From DATAGF01 sp963834875 (GTDB lineage: Bacteria > Actinomycetota > Thermoleophilia > Miltoncostaeales > Miltoncostaeaceae): DNA of 64,000 bases. The DNA lies in assembly GCA_963834875.1 (NCBI GenBank), contig CAWIDG010000017.1, positions 1-64,000 of the forward strand. The letters are read 5' to 3'. This document shows positions 16,465 through 25,651 of this stretch, in pieces. Below the pieces are notes generated by a model. That model was not told where the DNA came from. It worked only from the letters and a program-made list of their open reading frames with translations, and did not search any database. A program made the position numbers and the translations under genes. Each line of letters begins with the position of its first letter. Position 1 is the stretch's first letter.

Positions 16465-17961
16465 TCAGCCGGCCGTGGACGCGCTCGCCCGCTCCGGCGC
16501 CCGCTCCCCGGCGACGGGCTCGGCGACCGGCTCCGGCCGGCGCCGCCCGCGCACCAGGGCGAGCACCGCCAGGGCGCCCGCGATCGCGAAGCCGGCCGCC
16601 GCGATCAGCGCGATCTGGAAGCCCTCGGTGAGCGCCACCGGGGCCGCCGTGCCGTCCGCGATCAGCTCGTCGCTGCGCGTGATGGCGAGCGTGGAGAGCA
16701 CCGCCACGCCGAGCGCGCCGCCGACCTGCTGGGTGGTGTTGACGAGGCCCGAGGCCAGGCCGGCGTCGCGCTCCGCCACCCCCTCCAGCGCCCCGATCGA
16801 GAGCGACACGAACGCCGTCCCCAGCCCGAGGCCGGTCACGAGGAGACCCGGCAGCAGGTCCGCCACGTAGTCGCCGTCGGCGGGGATCTGCGCCAGCAGC
16901 AGGAGCCCCGCGCCGGCCACCACCAGCCCCACCGCGAGCGGGAGGCGAGTGCCGACCCGGGTCACCAGCACCGACGCGACCATCGACGAGGCGAGGGCCG
17001 TCAGGGACATCGCCAGCCACGCCAGGCCGGTCTCGATCGGCGAGTAGGCGAGCACCTGCTGCATGTAGAGGGTGGCGATGAAGATCATCCCGTACACCGC
17101 GCCCCCCAGGGCGAGGCCCGCCACGTTCGAGCCAGTCACGGCCCGGATGCGGAAGATCGAGAACGGCAAGATCGGGGCGCGCGATCGCAGCTCGATCGCC
17201 GTGAAGAGCGCGAGCAGCGCGGCCGAGATCCCGATCAGCCCCAGGGTCTGGGCCGACGCCCAGCCCGCCGACTCGGCCTCGACCAGCGCGTAGACCAGCA
17301 CCGCGATCCCGGCCGTGACCGTCATGGCCCCCGCCAGGTCGAAGCGCCGGTGACCGACGTCGGCGCGGCTCTCACGCAGCAGCGCCGGGGCGACGGCGAT
17401 CACGCCCAGGGCGACGGGGACGTTGAGGAAGAAGATCCACTCCCAGCCGATGGTGTCGGTGAGGATCCCTCCCAGCAGCACGCCCACCGTGCCGCCGGAC
17501 GCGCCGACGGCCCCCCAGACGCCGAGGGCGGTGTTGCGCTCGGCGCCCTCGCGGAAGGTCGTCATCAGGATCGAGAGCGCCGCCGGCGTCATGACCGCCG
17601 CGCCGATGCCCTGGAACGCGCGGGCCGCGATCAGGATCGTGTCGGACCACGCGAGGCCCGCCAGCAGCGACGCCACCGCGAAGACCGCGAGCCCCACGAT
17701 GAACAGGCGCCGGCGCCCCAGGAGGTCGGCGGCGCGGCCGCCCAGCAGGAGGAGGCCGCCGAACGTCAGCGCGTAGGCGCTCACCACCCACTGGAGGTTC
17801 TTCTGCGAGAAGCCGAGGTCGACCTGGATCGTGGGCAGGGCCACGTTCACGATCGCCACATCAAGGATCACCATGAAGAACGCGGCGCACAGGGCCGCCA
17901 GGCCGAGCCACTTGCGCCGCTGGCCCGGCTCGTCGGTGATCGTGGAGGTCATCGTCGTCAT
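16465..17961 (-). CDS. MFS exporter of the DHA2 (EmrB/QacA, 14-helix) family
   Basis: A 498-residue proton-driven multidrug exporter. The DHA2 features are visible: LDVAIVNVALPTI in helix 1, QWVVSAYALTFGGLLLLGGRAADLLGRRR (motif A) after helix 2, and the motif-C-like GPWVGGT-type stretch (here GASGGTVGVLLGGILTD). About fourteen hydrophobic segments can be counted. A GGGAGC ribosome site precedes the ATG at 17961. An 18-bp operator 35 nt upstream also occurs in front of the adjacent TetR gene, so expression is very probably controlled by that repressor and induced by the exported compound. Confidence 0.9.
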   Translation of the reverse strand: MTTMTSTITDEPGQRRKWLGLAALCAAFFMVILDVAIVNVALPTIQVDLGFSQKNLQWVVSAYALTFGGLLLLGGRAADLLGRRRLFIVGLAVFAVASLLAGLAWSDTILIAARAFQGIGAAVMTPAALSILMTTFREGAERNTALGVWGAVGASGGTVGVLLGGILTDTIGWEWIFFLNVPVALGVIAVAPALLRESRADVGHRRFDLAGAMTVTAGIAVLVYALVEAESAGWASAQTLGLIGISAALLALFTAIELRSRAPILPFSIFRIRAVTGSNVAGLALGGAVYGMIFIATLYMQQVLAYSPIETGLAWLAMSLTALASSMVASVLVTRVGTRLPLAVGLVVAGAGLLLLAQIPADGDYVADLLPGLLVTGLGLGTAFVSLSIGALEGVAERDAGLASGLVNTTQQVGGALGVAVLSTLAITRSDELIADGTAAPVALTEGFQIALIAAAGFAIAGALAVLALVRGRRRPEPVAEPVAGERAPERASASTAG

Positions 17962-17995
17962 CGTCGTGCTCCCATTGTCGAGACCGGCTATTGAG

Positions 17996-18013
17996 TAGTT
18001 GACCGGTCGATTA
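17996..18013. promoter_or_regulatory. TetR operator in front of the MFS exporter
   Basis: The 18-mer TAGTTGACCGGTCGATTA is an imperfect palindrome centred on GACCGGTC and begins 35 nt upstream of the exporter start codon, in the promoter region. A near-identical copy stands at 18732-18749 before the TetR gene. Two matched sites before regulator and target are strong evidence for direct control. Confidence 0.7.
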
Positions 18014-18086
18014 CCCGTGGACGCGAAAGGTCTTTTCCGAGTAGTCGCAGCGCGCCCCGCGAAATCGACAGGCGGGCCGCGTCGTC

Positions 18087-18716
18087 TCAGGTCGTGGGCG
18101 CCGTCCGGGGGATGCGCGCCGGGTCAGCCCCCGCCAGTCGCAGCGCGAAGGGGAGCAGGTCGGCGGCGGCCAGCGGATCGTCCTTCGCCTTGATCAGGAC
18201 GCCGAGCCCCTCGATGAAGGCGAGCATCGCCCGGGCGGCCTGCCATGTGTCGATCTCGGGCAGGTCGCCGGTGGCGACGGCGTCGTCGAGGGCCCGCTGG
18301 AGCAGGCCGGCCCAGTCGTCGAAGAGCCCCGCCAGGCGGTCGCGCAGCACGTCGTCCACGGTGGCCAGCTCCACGACCAGGTTGCCGAAGGAGCACCCCA
18401 CCGTCGCGCCCGTGGCCTCCTTCAGCTGGACCTGCTCCTCGAGCCCGCGCTCCAGGAAGAGCGTCAGCCGCTCGAGCGGTGGAAGCGGGCCGGTGAGGAT
18501 GGGCGCCATCTGCCCGAGCCCCTGGACGCGCCACTGCTCGTCGATCACCGCGAGGGCGAGATCCCGCTTCGACGAGAAGAAGTGGTAGAAGCTGCCCTTC
18601 TGCACCTGCGCGTGGTCGCAGATCTCGCTGACGCCCACGTCGGCGTAGCTCCGCGTGTGCCAGAGCTCCCCGGCCGCGTCGATGAGCCGCTCCCGTGCGT
18701 CGCTGTGCCGTCCCAC
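18087..18716 (-). CDS. TetR-family transcriptional repressor
   Basis: A 209-residue repressor. The N-terminal helix-turn-helix (ERLIDAAGELW, then SYADVGVSEICDHAQVQKGSFYHFFSSK) is a textbook TetR domain, and the C-terminal domain carries the TetR_C profile of the AcrR/NemR type. I choose the GTG at 18716 (VGRHSDARERL), preceded by GAGGGG. The in-frame TTG at 18746 lies inside the operator and is unlikely. A cysteine (VGCSFGN, near residue 101) might sense electrophiles, as in NemR-like proteins, but this is only a possibility. It controls the neighbouring MFS exporter. Confidence 0.88.
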   Translation of the reverse strand: MGRHSDARERLIDAAGELWHTRSYADVGVSEICDHAQVQKGSFYHFFSSKRDLALAVIDEQWRVQGLGQMAPILTGPLPPLERLTLFLERGLEEQVQLKEATGATVGCSFGNLVVELATVDDVLRDRLAGLFDDWAGLLQRALDDAVATGDLPEIDTWQAARAMLAFIEGLGVLIKAKDDPLAAADLLPFALRLAGADPARIPRTAPTT

Positions 18717-18731
18717 GTTCCCCTCGCCCAC

Positions 18732-18749
18732 TAGCCGACCGGTCAACTA
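18732..18749. promoter_or_regulatory. TetR operator in front of the TetR gene (autoregulation)
   Basis: TAGCCGACCGGTCAACTA is the reverse complement of TAGTTGACCGGTCGGCTA and differs in only two positions from the site at 17996-18013. It starts 15 nt upstream of the chosen GTG, so bound repressor would block the regulator's own transcription. Confidence 0.7.
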
Positions 18750-18782
18750 TCCCAGCACCGAGGAGCGCTGTCAAGCCGGGGG

Positions 18783-19664
18783 TCACAGCCTCGGGCGGTA
18801 CACGTCCGCGACCGCGTCGGCGATGGCACGCCAGTGGTCCTCGCGGGCCTCGGGGCACTGCTCGATCTGGATGCCGCCCGCGCCGTCGGCGCTGAGCCGG
18901 TTGACGATGTTGCACGGGTCGTCACCGCCGAACTCATCGTCGGGCCCGGCGATGCGCACCTCGATGCACGAGCCGGCGGTCGCGCGCTGCAGGGCGCCGA
19001 GGATCTCCAGCTTCAGGTCCTCGGGCGCGGTGCCGCCGATGAGGATCCCGGCCTCGTCGAAGCCGTGGAAGGCGACGGCGTGGGTGAAGCCGCGGGAGAT
19101 CACACGGTGGAGGCGGGGGAAGCTGGCCTCGTTGATGTCGGTGGAGGTGATGTGCCAGGCCGCGAAGGCCCCGCCGTCGCGGTCCCAGCCCTTGCAGCGC
19201 CAGGCGCTGGCCACCCTCAGGCCCAGACGCGAGCGGAGCCGCTCGGCCTGGCGGTCGGTGTTGAGCTCGATCTCTCCGCCGTGTGGCGCGATCGCGATGA
19301 GCCGGCGCTGGGCGCCATCGTCCCGCAGCCGCTCGATGAACTCGCCCTCGGCCTGGGCCCTCGCCTCGGAGATCGTCGGATGCGGCACCCGCGAGTCGAC
19401 CACGCCGGCGAACCCACCCTCCGCGCCGAGCCGTCGCCGACCGCCCGGGCCCATGCGCACGACGTCGTCGGGGACCTCCGGGCGGGCCTCGCTGACCGTG
19501 TACAGCGCGACGTGGTCCGGCTCGCGCGAGATCCGCACCTGATGCCGGACCGCGCGCCCGATCGAGGCGAGCCTCTCCGGATCGGCCGAGCAGTGCTCGC
19601 GGCGCTTCTTGAGGTCCTCCTGCGACGCACGCGCCCTCCTGATCGACGCGTCGTAGGTCGCCAT
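18783..19664 (-). CDS. Poly-gamma-glutamate hydrolase family protein
   Basis: A 293-residue protein of the Gamma_PGA_hydro family (YjqB/phage PghP type). These are zinc-dependent peptidases that cut gamma-glutamyl polymers. The family motifs are visible: IAPHGGEIELNTDRQAERL near residue 113, SAWRCKGWDRDGG and WHITSTDINEASFPRL near residue 170, and the zinc-site stretch AVAFHGFDEAGILIGG near residue 200. No signal peptide is seen. The ATG overlaps the stop of the DUF5995 gene (ATGA), making it the last gene of a four-gene operon headed by two secreted propeller proteins. A CapA homologue (poly-gamma-glutamate capsule family) lies 6 kb away at 25652. Confidence 0.8.
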   Translation of the reverse strand: MATYDASIRRARASQEDLKKRREHCSADPERLASIGRAVRHQVRISREPDHVALYTVSEARPEVPDDVVRMGPGGRRRLGAEGGFAGVVDSRVPHPTISEARAQAEGEFIERLRDDGAQRRLIAIAPHGGEIELNTDRQAERLRSRLGLRVASAWRCKGWDRDGGAFAAWHITSTDINEASFPRLHRVISRGFTHAVAFHGFDEAGILIGGTAPEDLKLEILGALQRATAGSCIEVRIAGPDDEFGGDDPCNIVNRLSADGAGGIQIEQCPEAREDHWRAIADAVADVYRPRL

Positions 19665-20442
19665 CAGGACTCGTCCCTCGGCCAGCGCCGGAACAAGGAC
19701 GTCGTCCAGCGGCCGGCCCGGAGGACGATGCGAAGGGAGACGAGGGGCGGGTTGAGGAGCCGCCGGAGGAAGGTGGCGGCGCTTGCGTCGAGGGCGCGAC
19801 GCGCGTCGGCGGCGACGTGCGGGTCGAGCAGGCGCTGGGCGTTGTACCAGGCCATGCCGCGGGCCAGCCGCACGCCGTAGTCGGTCAGCACGAGGTCGAA
19901 CTCGCGGCCGAGCCGGTCGAGCCAGGCGAACCACGGGCTGTAGCGCCGACTGACCTCGCGCTGGATCCCCGGGACGGTCTCGGCGATGAGCGCGTTCGCC
20001 AGATGGAAGTCGCCGACCGATCCGAGGCGCCCCGCCGCGGCGAGGTCGGCGAGGACCAACGTCAGGTCGTGCACGATGTGCGTGTAGACCCCGAGCACGA
20101 GGTCCTCGAGCGGCGAGGTGCGGCGCCCGGTCATCTCCCCGAAGACGTACCGCCACGTCTCCGGGACATCCGAGCCCCGATCCCATGCGTCCAAGGCCAT
20201 GGCGTAGCGCTGGTGGAAGCCGCGCCCCACGGCGAGGATGAACTCGGGATCGCGGAAGCCGGCAGATCCGAGCTGGGAGGCGAGCCGGCGGGTCAGCATC
20301 GCGTACGCGTGCGTGAAGACGCAGCGCGAGTCCCGCGCCCGCTCGTACCGCCGAGCGCGCGCGCCAGGTCGTCCGCAATCGCCTGGAGCTCCGGGTCGGC
20401 CGTCACGGCGGCGGTGGCGCGCTCGAGCGTGCCGGTGCTCAT
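19664..20442 (-). CDS. DUF5995 family protein (frame broken near 20349)
   Basis: About 259 residues after correction. The N-terminal part reads MSTGTLERATAAVTADPELQ and continues, after one missing base near 20346-20353, into YERARDSRCVFTHAYAML. The rest (FRDPEFILAVGRGFHQRYAMALDAW, then a long helical stretch) matches the all-helical DUF5995 pattern with its conserved His and Asp residues. The biochemical function is unknown. It lies 20 nt after the second propeller gene and overlaps the poly-gamma-glutamate hydrolase gene by one base. Confidence 0.65.
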
Positions 20443-20462
20443 CGTACGGCGGTCCGCCGGGC

Positions 20463-21174
20463 TCACGGCGCGACCCCCGGCGCCAGGTCGAGCGCGGTCA
20501 GCGTTGCCGTCGGCCACGTCGCTGGCCACCAGGCCGTCCTCGATCCGCGCCATCAGCTCGTTGGCCCGCCGCACGGCGGCCTGCGAGATGCGCTGGTTGA
20601 TCAGCAGCTGGGCCGTCGTGAGCGTGACCTGCACGGGTCGCCGGGCTTGGCCGGGGCGATCTTGGTCGTCGAGGCCGCCGGGGGGCTGGCCGGCGCCGGG
20701 GCGGCAAGCACCCGCAGCCCGGCGGCGAAGACCGGCTGGGCCAGGGTGCGGTCGTCGACGTCGCCCCCGGTGAGCCCGCCGTCCATGCGCGCCTTGAGGC
20801 CGTTCAGGCGCCGGATGGCCGCCTGGGAGATGCGCTGGTTGATCAGCAGCTGGCCGGTGCTGAGCGTGATCTGGCTCGGGTCGGCGGGCTTTGCGGGCGC
20901 CACGGCGATCGGCCGCGGGTTGGGGGCGACGAAGGCCAGCGGCGGCCCGGCCAGGTCGCTCACGATCCCGGGCCGCCAGCTCGCCGGGCCCAGGGCGCCC
21001 TGGCAGAGGTCGCGGCCCTGGATGCCGTCGCCGAGCCAGGTCGAGACGCCGTTGGCGCGCCGGATCGCGGCCTGGTCGATGCGCTGGTTGATCAGCAGCT
21101 GGCCGGTGCTGAGGGTGATGTCGCCGGGGTCGCCCGGGCTCGGCGGGGGCGGCGGCGGCAGGGCCTTGCAGACC
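20463..21174 (-). repeat. Duplicated C-terminal module, copy in the second propeller gene
   Basis: About 712 nt closely resemble 22619-23334, covering the Pro-rich linker and three QLLINQRI units, while the propeller parts upstream are unrelated. This indicates module duplication or gene conversion between neighbours. Confidence 0.85.
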
Positions 21175-22622
21175 CCGCTGCCGCTCGCGCTCGCGGGGCT
21201 CCCGGAGGAGGGCGCACCGGCGCCAGACGCCGACGACGGGGGCGGGCCGAGCAGGTCGCGGCGGAAGACGTCGTTAACTTGGGGGTCCACGTTGGGGTCC
21301 ACGTCCTGGGAGGAGATGTTGTCGGCCTCCGACGCGAAGGCCACGTAGCGCCCATCGGGCGTGATCGAGGGGTCGACCGAGGAGGCGTCGCCGCCGGGGC
21401 CGGCCGGCCCCGGCGCCCGGCTGACCAGCCTCGTCGTCGCGGCGGAGACGTCGCGAACGAAGATGTCGGTAAACGTCTCGTCGTCGTCGCCCGAGAGGTT
21501 GTCCGCGTTCGACTGGAAGGCGACAAAGCGCCCGTCGCCCGAGATGACGACGTCGGACGCGCTCCCATCCCCTCCCGGCCCGGTGGGCCCGTCCGCGCGG
21601 CTCACGAGGGTGGTCGCGTCCGCGTCGAAGTCGCGGACGAAGACGTCGTCCGCGGCGGCGTCGTCCTCGGCGGAGAGATTGCTCGCGGCGGAGATGAAGG
21701 CGACGGCGCGCCCGTCGGCGGAGAGCGCGGAGGTGGACACGGAGCGGTCTCCCACCGCGCCCGCCCGACCGGTCGCGCGATTCGCGAGGGCGGTCGTGGC
21801 GGCGTCGAGGTCGCGCACGAAGAGGTCGGGCTGGGGCGAGGGGTCGGCGTTCGAGAGATTGTCCGCCCCGGAGCCGAACGCGACGACGCGACCGTCGGCC
21901 GAGATCGAGGCCGCGAACGAGTTGCCGTCGCCGCCGGCGCCGCCCGCGGAGGCCGACTGGCGGCTCACCAGGGTCGTCGTCTGGGCCTGCAGGTCGCGGA
22001 CGAAGACGTCCTTCACCGCCGCGTCCTCGGCCGACAGGTTGTCGGCGAACGAGTCGAAGACGACGTAGCGCCCGTCGGCCGAGATCGCCGGGTCGAAGGT
22101 CCGGTCGTCGGCCCCGGCGCCTCCGTCCGCGGCCGATTGGCGGCTCACCAGGGTCGTGGTCTGGGCCTGCAGGTCGCGCACGTAGACGTTCGTGGACGCC
22201 GTCGCCTCGGCCGCCAGGTTGGAGGCATCGGACACGAAGGCGACGAAGCGCCCGTCGGCCGAGATCGACGGGGCCTGGGATTGGTCGTCCGCGGCGGCGC
22301 CGCCCAGCGCAGCCGACTGCCGGCTGACGAGGGTCGTCGTCCCGGTGTCGAGATCCCGGACGAAGACGCTCTGCTGCGCGTCGAGGTCCTCGGTGGAGAG
22401 GTTGTCGGCCTCGGACGCGAAGGCGACGAAGCGGCCGTCGGCCGAGATCGAGGGGTCGAACGAGGGGGCGTCGGCCGGCGCCCCGGCGCTGGTGCGGCTG
22501 ACGAGGTCGAGGTCGTCCACCGCGCCGCTCGCCGGCCAGGCGCAGCAGGCGACCGAGACCGCGACCAGGCCGGGTGCGATCCGGCGGCGAACGCGGCGAC
22601 GGGGGTGCGGGGCCCGGGTCAC
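20463..22622 (-). CDS. Secreted seven-bladed TolB-like propeller with triple LLINQRI repeat module (two frame breaks)
   Basis: 719 residues after correction. A twin-basic signal peptide (RRRVRRRIAPGLVAVSVACCAW) is followed by seven TolB/PD40-type blades, each with ISADGRFVAFASEADNLS and VFVRDL signatures. A Pro-rich linker (KALPPPPPPSPGDP) leads to three copies of a 40-50-residue unit with core QLLINQRIxQAAIRRxN. The frame breaks near 20630 (one base missing) and near 20504 (one extra). Both can be located by comparison with the intact paralogous stretch of the upstream gene, and net length change is zero. GTG start overlapping that gene's stop. It probably acts outside the cell in binding; no enzyme motif is seen. 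Confidence 0.75.
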
Positions 22623-23334
22623 GGCGCGACCCCCGGCGCCAGGTCGAGGGCGGTCAGGGTGCCGTCGGCCACGTCGCCGGCCACGCAGGCCGTCCTCGAT
22701 CCGGGCCATCAGCTCGTTGGCCCGCCGCACGGCGGCCTGCGAGATGCGCTGGTTGATCAGCAGCTGGGTCGTCGTGAGCGTGACCTGGCTCGGGTCGCCG
22801 GGCTTGGCCGGGGCGACGATCGTGGTCGTCGAGGCCGCCGGGGGGCTGGCCGGCGGCGGGGCGGCAAGCACCCGCAAGCCGGCGGCGAAGACCGGCTGGG
22901 TCAGGGTGCGGTCGTCAACGTCGCCGCCGGTGAGCCCGCCGTCCATGCGCGCCTTGAGGCCGTTCAGGCGCCGGATGGCCGCCTGGGAGATGCGCTGGTT
23001 GATCAGCAGCTGACCGGTGGTGAGCCTGATCTGGCTGGGGTCGGCCGGCTTGGCGACCGCGACCACGATCGGGCGCGGCTCGGGCGCGACCAGGGCGAAC
23101 GGGAGCCCGGCCAGGTCGGTGGTGATCCCGGGGCCGAGCTCGTTCGCGCCCAGCGCCCCCTGGCAGAGGTCGCGCCCCTCGACCCCGTCGCCGAGCCAGG
23201 CCTCGACCCCGTTGGCGCGCCGGATGGCCGCCTGGTCGATGCGCTGGTTGATCAGGAGCTGGCCGGTGGTGAGCGTGATGTCGTCCGGGTCGCCCGGGCT
23301 GGGCGGGGGCGGCGGCGGCAGGGCCTTGCAGACC
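22619..23334 (-). repeat. Duplicated C-terminal module, copy in the first propeller gene
   Basis: Partner of 20463-21174. The two copies are about nine-tenths identical by eye and differ by short indels that cause frame breaks in one copy or the other. Confidence 0.85.
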
Positions 23335-24808
23335 GCGGTGGGCGCCCCGGCGCCGAAGCGGCGCGCGAAGACCTCGAACTCGTCGTTCGCCTGCGGCGGG
23401 TCGGGGTCCCCGTCCCAGGCGATCAGGTACTCGTTGGCCTGCGCGCCGTAGGCGACCGCGGGGGCGAGGCCGTCGCTGCGATCGCTGCCGTCCACGCCCA
23501 TCGCCGAGACGCGCACGTCGTCGCCGCCGATCTCGGCCCCATCGGAGCCGAGCCGCTGGGCGTAGATCTCGTTCTCGTCGGTGACCAGCGCGCCGGTGTC
23601 GTCCTCGCCGGCCCAGGCCACCAGGTACTCGTTCGTCCGAGTGGCGACCGCCACGCTGGGGGTGGTGGCGTCGAACCCCGTTTCGCCGTCGGGGCCCATC
23701 TGGGAGATCCGCCGGTCGTCGGTGCCGACCTGGGCGCCGCTGGCGGAGAGCCGCTGGGTGAAGATCTCATCCTCCTCGTCCACGAGCGCGCCGGTGTCGT
23801 CGCTCGCGTCCCAGGCCACCAGGTACTCGCCGGTCGCGGGGTTGTACGCGAGGCTCGGGACGCCGGCCTCGAAGTCCGCCAAGCCGACGGGGCCCATGTC
23901 CGAGATCCGCCGGTCGTTGGCCCCCCTCTGGACGCCCTTGGCGCTCAGGCGCTGGACGTAGATCTCGCGCTCGTTGTCGACGAGCGGGCCTTTGTCGTCG
24001 TCCCCCTCCCAGGCCACCAGGTACCCGTTGCTCGTCGAGTTGTGCGCGACGGCCGGGTTGGCGGCCGAGAAGTTAACGTCGCCGTTCGGCCCCATGTCGG
24101 AGACCCGCCGGTCGTCGGCCCCGACCTGGGCGCCGTTCGCGTTGAGGCGCTGGACGAAGATCTCGTCCTCGTCGTCGACGAGCGGCACGTCGTCGTCGTC
24201 CCCCTCCCATGCCACCAGGTACTGATCGCTGGTCGGGTTGTAGGCGACGGCGGGGTCCTCGGCCGAGTAGGCGTCGTCGCCGCTCGGCCCCATCTCGGAG
24301 ATCCGCCTGTCGTTGGCGCCGACCTCGTCCCCGCCGGCCGTGAGGCGCTGGGCGAAGATCTCGAACTCGCCGGGGAAGAGCGGCCCCGGGCTGTCGTCTC
24401 CGCTCCAGACCACCAGGTACTCGTTCCTGCGCGTGTTGTAGGCGACCGCCGGCGTCTCGGCCTCGAACCCGACGGCCAGCGGCGGGCCCATGTCGGAGAC
24501 GGCGAACTCCGCTCCGAGGGGCGTGCCCGCGGCATCGAGGAGGCGGGCGAGGATCTCGCTCTCGCCGGACTCGGGGCCGCTCTGCCAGACGACGAGGTAC
24601 TGGTCGGCGGCCGGGTTGTAGGCGACGCTCGCGTCGGTCGCGTCCAGTGTTGGGGTCGCCGTCGAGCGCCCGTGACCGAGATGCGCGTCTGCGCTCCGAG
24701 CGGCGTCGTGGCATGCGCCGGAGCGAGCGGGGCCAGCGCGGCGACGCCGAGGCCCAGGATCGCGGCCAGACCCATCGCGTGGCGCCTGCGTCGCTTGCTG
24801 ATGTACAT
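22619..24808 (-). CDS. Secreted seven-bladed propeller with triple LLINQRI repeat module (two frame breaks)
   Basis: 729 residues after correction. The start is the ATG at 24808 behind GGAGGAG; a signal peptide (MYISKRRRRHAMGLAAILGL, cleavage after AHA) follows. Seven units of about 63 residues repeat AVAYNxxxNxYLVAWxGDD and EIFxQRLxAxGxQVG, probably one blade each. Then come the linker KALPPPPPPSPGDP and three QLLINQRIxQAAIRRxN units, nearly identical at DNA level to the downstream gene. The frame breaks near 24665 (one base missing) and near 22685 (one extra; the paralogue has CCACCAG where this copy has CCACGCAG). It is the first gene of the operon. The domain is unknown to me; an extracellular binding role is inferred. 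Confidence 0.75.
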
Positions 24809-25098
24809 GTCTCCTCCGACCTCCACCGGTTCCGGCGCAGGGCGCCGCCCACCAGGGAGGACGCCGCAGGACCGGGCCCCATTCCGTCGTGGGGCCGGCG
24901 TGCCGGTTTGTCGACGCCGTGACTAACCGGCCCGTGTCACCGGGGCGTCACGGCCGCCCAACGGGGTCGCCGGAGGGTTCGGCCGCCCACCGGCTGGGCG
25001 GCCGCCGCCCTGCTGATGCTGCTCGGGAGGGAGCGGGTGTACCTCTGTGCCGCGCTCGACGAGATCGCCGGGCGCTTCGGGACGATCGGGCTATCCGA

Positions 25099-25455
25099 TC
25101 AGGCGCCGCCCCACTTGCTCGCCCCGGCCCAGTCGATGGCCACGGCGGTCTCCTCGCCCACCACCCACGCGTCGTGCCCGGGGGGCAGCACCGACACCGT
25201 GCCGGGGCCGATGTCGAACTCCTCTCCGTCGGCCATCACGACGTGCACGGTGCCCTGCACGATGTACTGGAAGTGGGGCGCCTCGCAGAGCTCCGTGCCG
25301 GCGACCTCCTTCAGGTGCGTGCTCCATCGCCACCCGGGCTCGACCGTCAGGCGGCCCACCTGGCCGTCCCCGATGTTGAGAAGCTCCAGGCGCGCCTTCT
25401 CGAAGTCCCGCACCTCGTCCGGTGCGCCGAAGTCCTTGTGCTCCGCCGACGCCAT
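25099..25455 (-). CDS. Cupin domain protein
   Basis: A 118-residue single-domain cupin. Barrel strands are visible around WRWSTHLKEVAGTELCEAPHFQYIVQG and the second motif around VSVLPPGHDAWVVG; His/Glu residues for a metal are partly present. Such proteins often sense small molecules or act as minor isomerases. It stands alone; the 290 nt between it and the propeller operon show no gene I can support. ATG start at 25455. Confidence 0.75.
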   Translation of the reverse strand: MASAEHKDFGAPDEVRDFEKARLELLNIGDGQVGRLTVEPGWRWSTHLKEVAGTELCEAPHFQYIVQGTVHVVMADGEEFDIGPGTVSVLPPGHDAWVVGEETAVAIDWAGASKWGGA

Positions 25456-25651
25456 GGTTCCCCCTCGTGTCCGTTTGCGGCCCGATCATCCGCGGCCCGG
25501 GCTGACGGGGTCAATCCCGGCACGGCCGTGGCTCGCGCTCGATGTCGCGCTCGCGGGTCGTGCGGCGCCGACAAGGTGATCCTGGTCGCGAGGCGAAAGC
25601 GGCTGGAAGCGCCGGTTCGTCCCTCAGGCCGCGAATCGGCGTCCCTGCGAG

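Noticed and set aside
18783..20378. A 531-residue open frame covering two genes
   Set aside because: Only the part from 19664 downwards is the poly-gamma-glutamate hydrolase; the upstream half is a shadow of the DUF5995 gene.
20601..24491. A single 1296-residue protein reading frame
   Set aside because: Frame continuity is an accident of an extra base near 22685. The first protein ends with APGVAP and a stop at 22619, and the second begins with its own signal peptide at a GTG overlapping that stop.
20463..24808. CRISPR-like array in the repeat-rich region
   Set aside because: The repeats encode protein units of 40-65 codons with diverged copies, not short identical repeats with unique spacers. 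No CRISPR array or cas gene is seen elsewhere in the window.
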